The translations under genes were made by a program, and so were the position numbers. Below are positions 63,151 through 64,000 of a DNA stretch of 64,000 nt, piece after piece. The number at the start of each line of letters is the position of its first letter. Position 1 is the first letter of the stretch. The notes under the pieces were generated by a model that saw only the letters and a list, made by a program, of their open reading frames with translations, ran no database searches and was not told the origin of the DNA. The DNA is from Artocarpus heterophyllus (taxonomy: Eukaryota; Streptophyta; Magnoliopsida; Rosales; Moraceae): positions 15,864,218 through 15,928,217 of the forward strand of contig CM046327.1 in NCBI GenBank assembly GCA_025403435.1. Reading direction: 5' to 3'.

Positions 63151-63228
63151 CACATGGGGTGGGCCCCATCAAGTGGGACCCATCCATGTGGACTTGGACC
63201 ACTCACATGGTGGGGCCCACCCCATATG
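63151..63228. repeat. 18-bp GC-rich inverted repeat
   Basis: CACATGGGGTGGGCCCCA (63151-63168) pairs with TGGGGCCCACCCCATATG (63211-63228) at 17 of 18 positions. The 42-base loop contains a second pair, CCATGTG and CACATGG. The block is markedly GC-richer than its surroundings. It may be the end structure of a DNA transposon. Confidence 0.75.
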
Positions 63229-63270
63229 AGGAGCTGGGAACCACCCGTGTGAAAACCATACCACATCTTA

Positions 63271-64000
63271 AAGGGGGCGTTTGGTATGCAGTAATCATGA
63301 GATGGGAATGAGAATTTGTAAGATTCTCATGTTTGGTATACAATAATCTAAGTTTTGGATTCCTAGGAAACTAATTCCCGTAGGATTCAGATTATCTCAT
63401 TTTGGGGTAATATGAAGCCCACCCACAAGGTGATATTCATATTCCTGGGAATCTCAAAACTATAGAAATCTCATCTTTGTTTCCATGATGATGATGATAA
63501 TAATTATATTATTATTAAATTATAATAATATTATTATTATTATAAATTAATATTTCTATGCAATATAAATATAAAAATTATATTCATATAAAATAATAAT
63601 GATAATAATAACATTAACATATACAATAAACATATATAATATATTACATAAAAATATAATATATATAAATACTATAATAATAAAATAAAATAATGTTGTA
63701 CTATTATTATAAATTAATATTAATATATGATATACATATAAATATTATATCAATATAAAATTATAATTTAATAATAAGAATAATAACGACAATAATAATA
63801 AAAACATAATAATATAACATCAATATGAATAGTATAATATTAATATTAATATGCATAGCAATATCAATATTAAACTATATAAATACTATTATAATAATTA
63901 TAAATATAAAATATAGCTAAATATGTTTAATATTTTCTATAACAATATTTTTATTTAGTGTTAATATTAATATAAATATTAATATATTATTAAGAATTGT
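63271..64000. mobile_element. MITE-like left end running into an ATA/TAA-rich tract
   Basis: AAGGGGGCGTTTGGTATGCA begins a stretch with repeated AGATTCTCAT, ATTCCTAGGAA and ATTCATATTCC words, typical of GTTTGGTA-type non-autonomous DNA transposons. From 63488 to the window end the sequence is almost purely A and T, with ATTATT, AATATA and TAATAA units. The right terminus, if any, lies beyond the window. Confidence 0.45.

Overview
The window is nuclear DNA of a flowering plant, most likely a eudicot. The genes are split by GT-AG introns, non-coding DNA is AT-rich, and decayed plant transposons fill most of the space. A 100-N run at 18755-18854 is an assembly gap. The species cannot be told from the sequence.

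Four host genes look intact. (1) A CYP81-family cytochrome P450 on the minus strand (14065-16833, 2 exons, 504 aa). (2) RNC1, a chloroplast intron-splicing factor with two degenerate RNase III domains, on the plus strand (40663-44586, 5 exons, 540 aa). (3) A casein kinase 2 catalytic alpha subunit with an N-terminal extension, on the plus strand (46427-50280, 10 exons, 411 aa). (4) A 77-aa C2H2 zinc-finger protein of the At2g23090 type on the minus strand (51692-52664, 3 exons), tail-to-tail with the kinase gene. Genes 2-4 form a gene island at about 40.6-52.7 kb. The P450 sits alone between transposon deposits.

Layout. 1-4.4 kb: AT-rich DNA, a broken CACTA (En/Spm) transposase and a Ty1/copia gag fragment. 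4.4-12.2 kb: a large non-coding LTR element (LARD-like) with a 4.1-kb 5' LTR, a 1.1-kb interior and a truncated 3' LTR. 12.2-14 kb: a copia RNase H fragment and probable LTR remains. 14-17 kb: the P450. 17-20.3 kb: MITE-like elements and the gap. 20.96-27.85 kb: a complete but inactivated copia element on the minus strand with 465-bp LTRs and a GTTGC target duplication. Its leader carries a dense array of GC-rich hairpins. 29.75-38.85 kb: a complete, younger Ty3/gypsy chromovirus on the plus strand with 2.2-kb LTRs, a CCTAT duplication and one gag-pol frame broken only by three TAG codons. Both elements are nested in GA/CT-rich repeats. 40.1-52.7 kb: a possible SINE, then the gene island. 53-64 kb: no gene found; AT-rich repeats, an inverted diverged relative of the LARD LTR, other LTR-like remains and a MITE-like end.

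The host genes do not form a pathway. They are ordinary single plant genes in separate processes: P450 oxidation at the ER, plastid RNA splicing, CK2 signalling, and an uncharacterised small zinc finger. The most unusual structures are the hairpin array in the copia leader, the LARD family with three LTR copies here, the apparent GC-AG intron in RNC1, and the conserved-looking pairing of CK2 alpha with the small zinc-finger gene.
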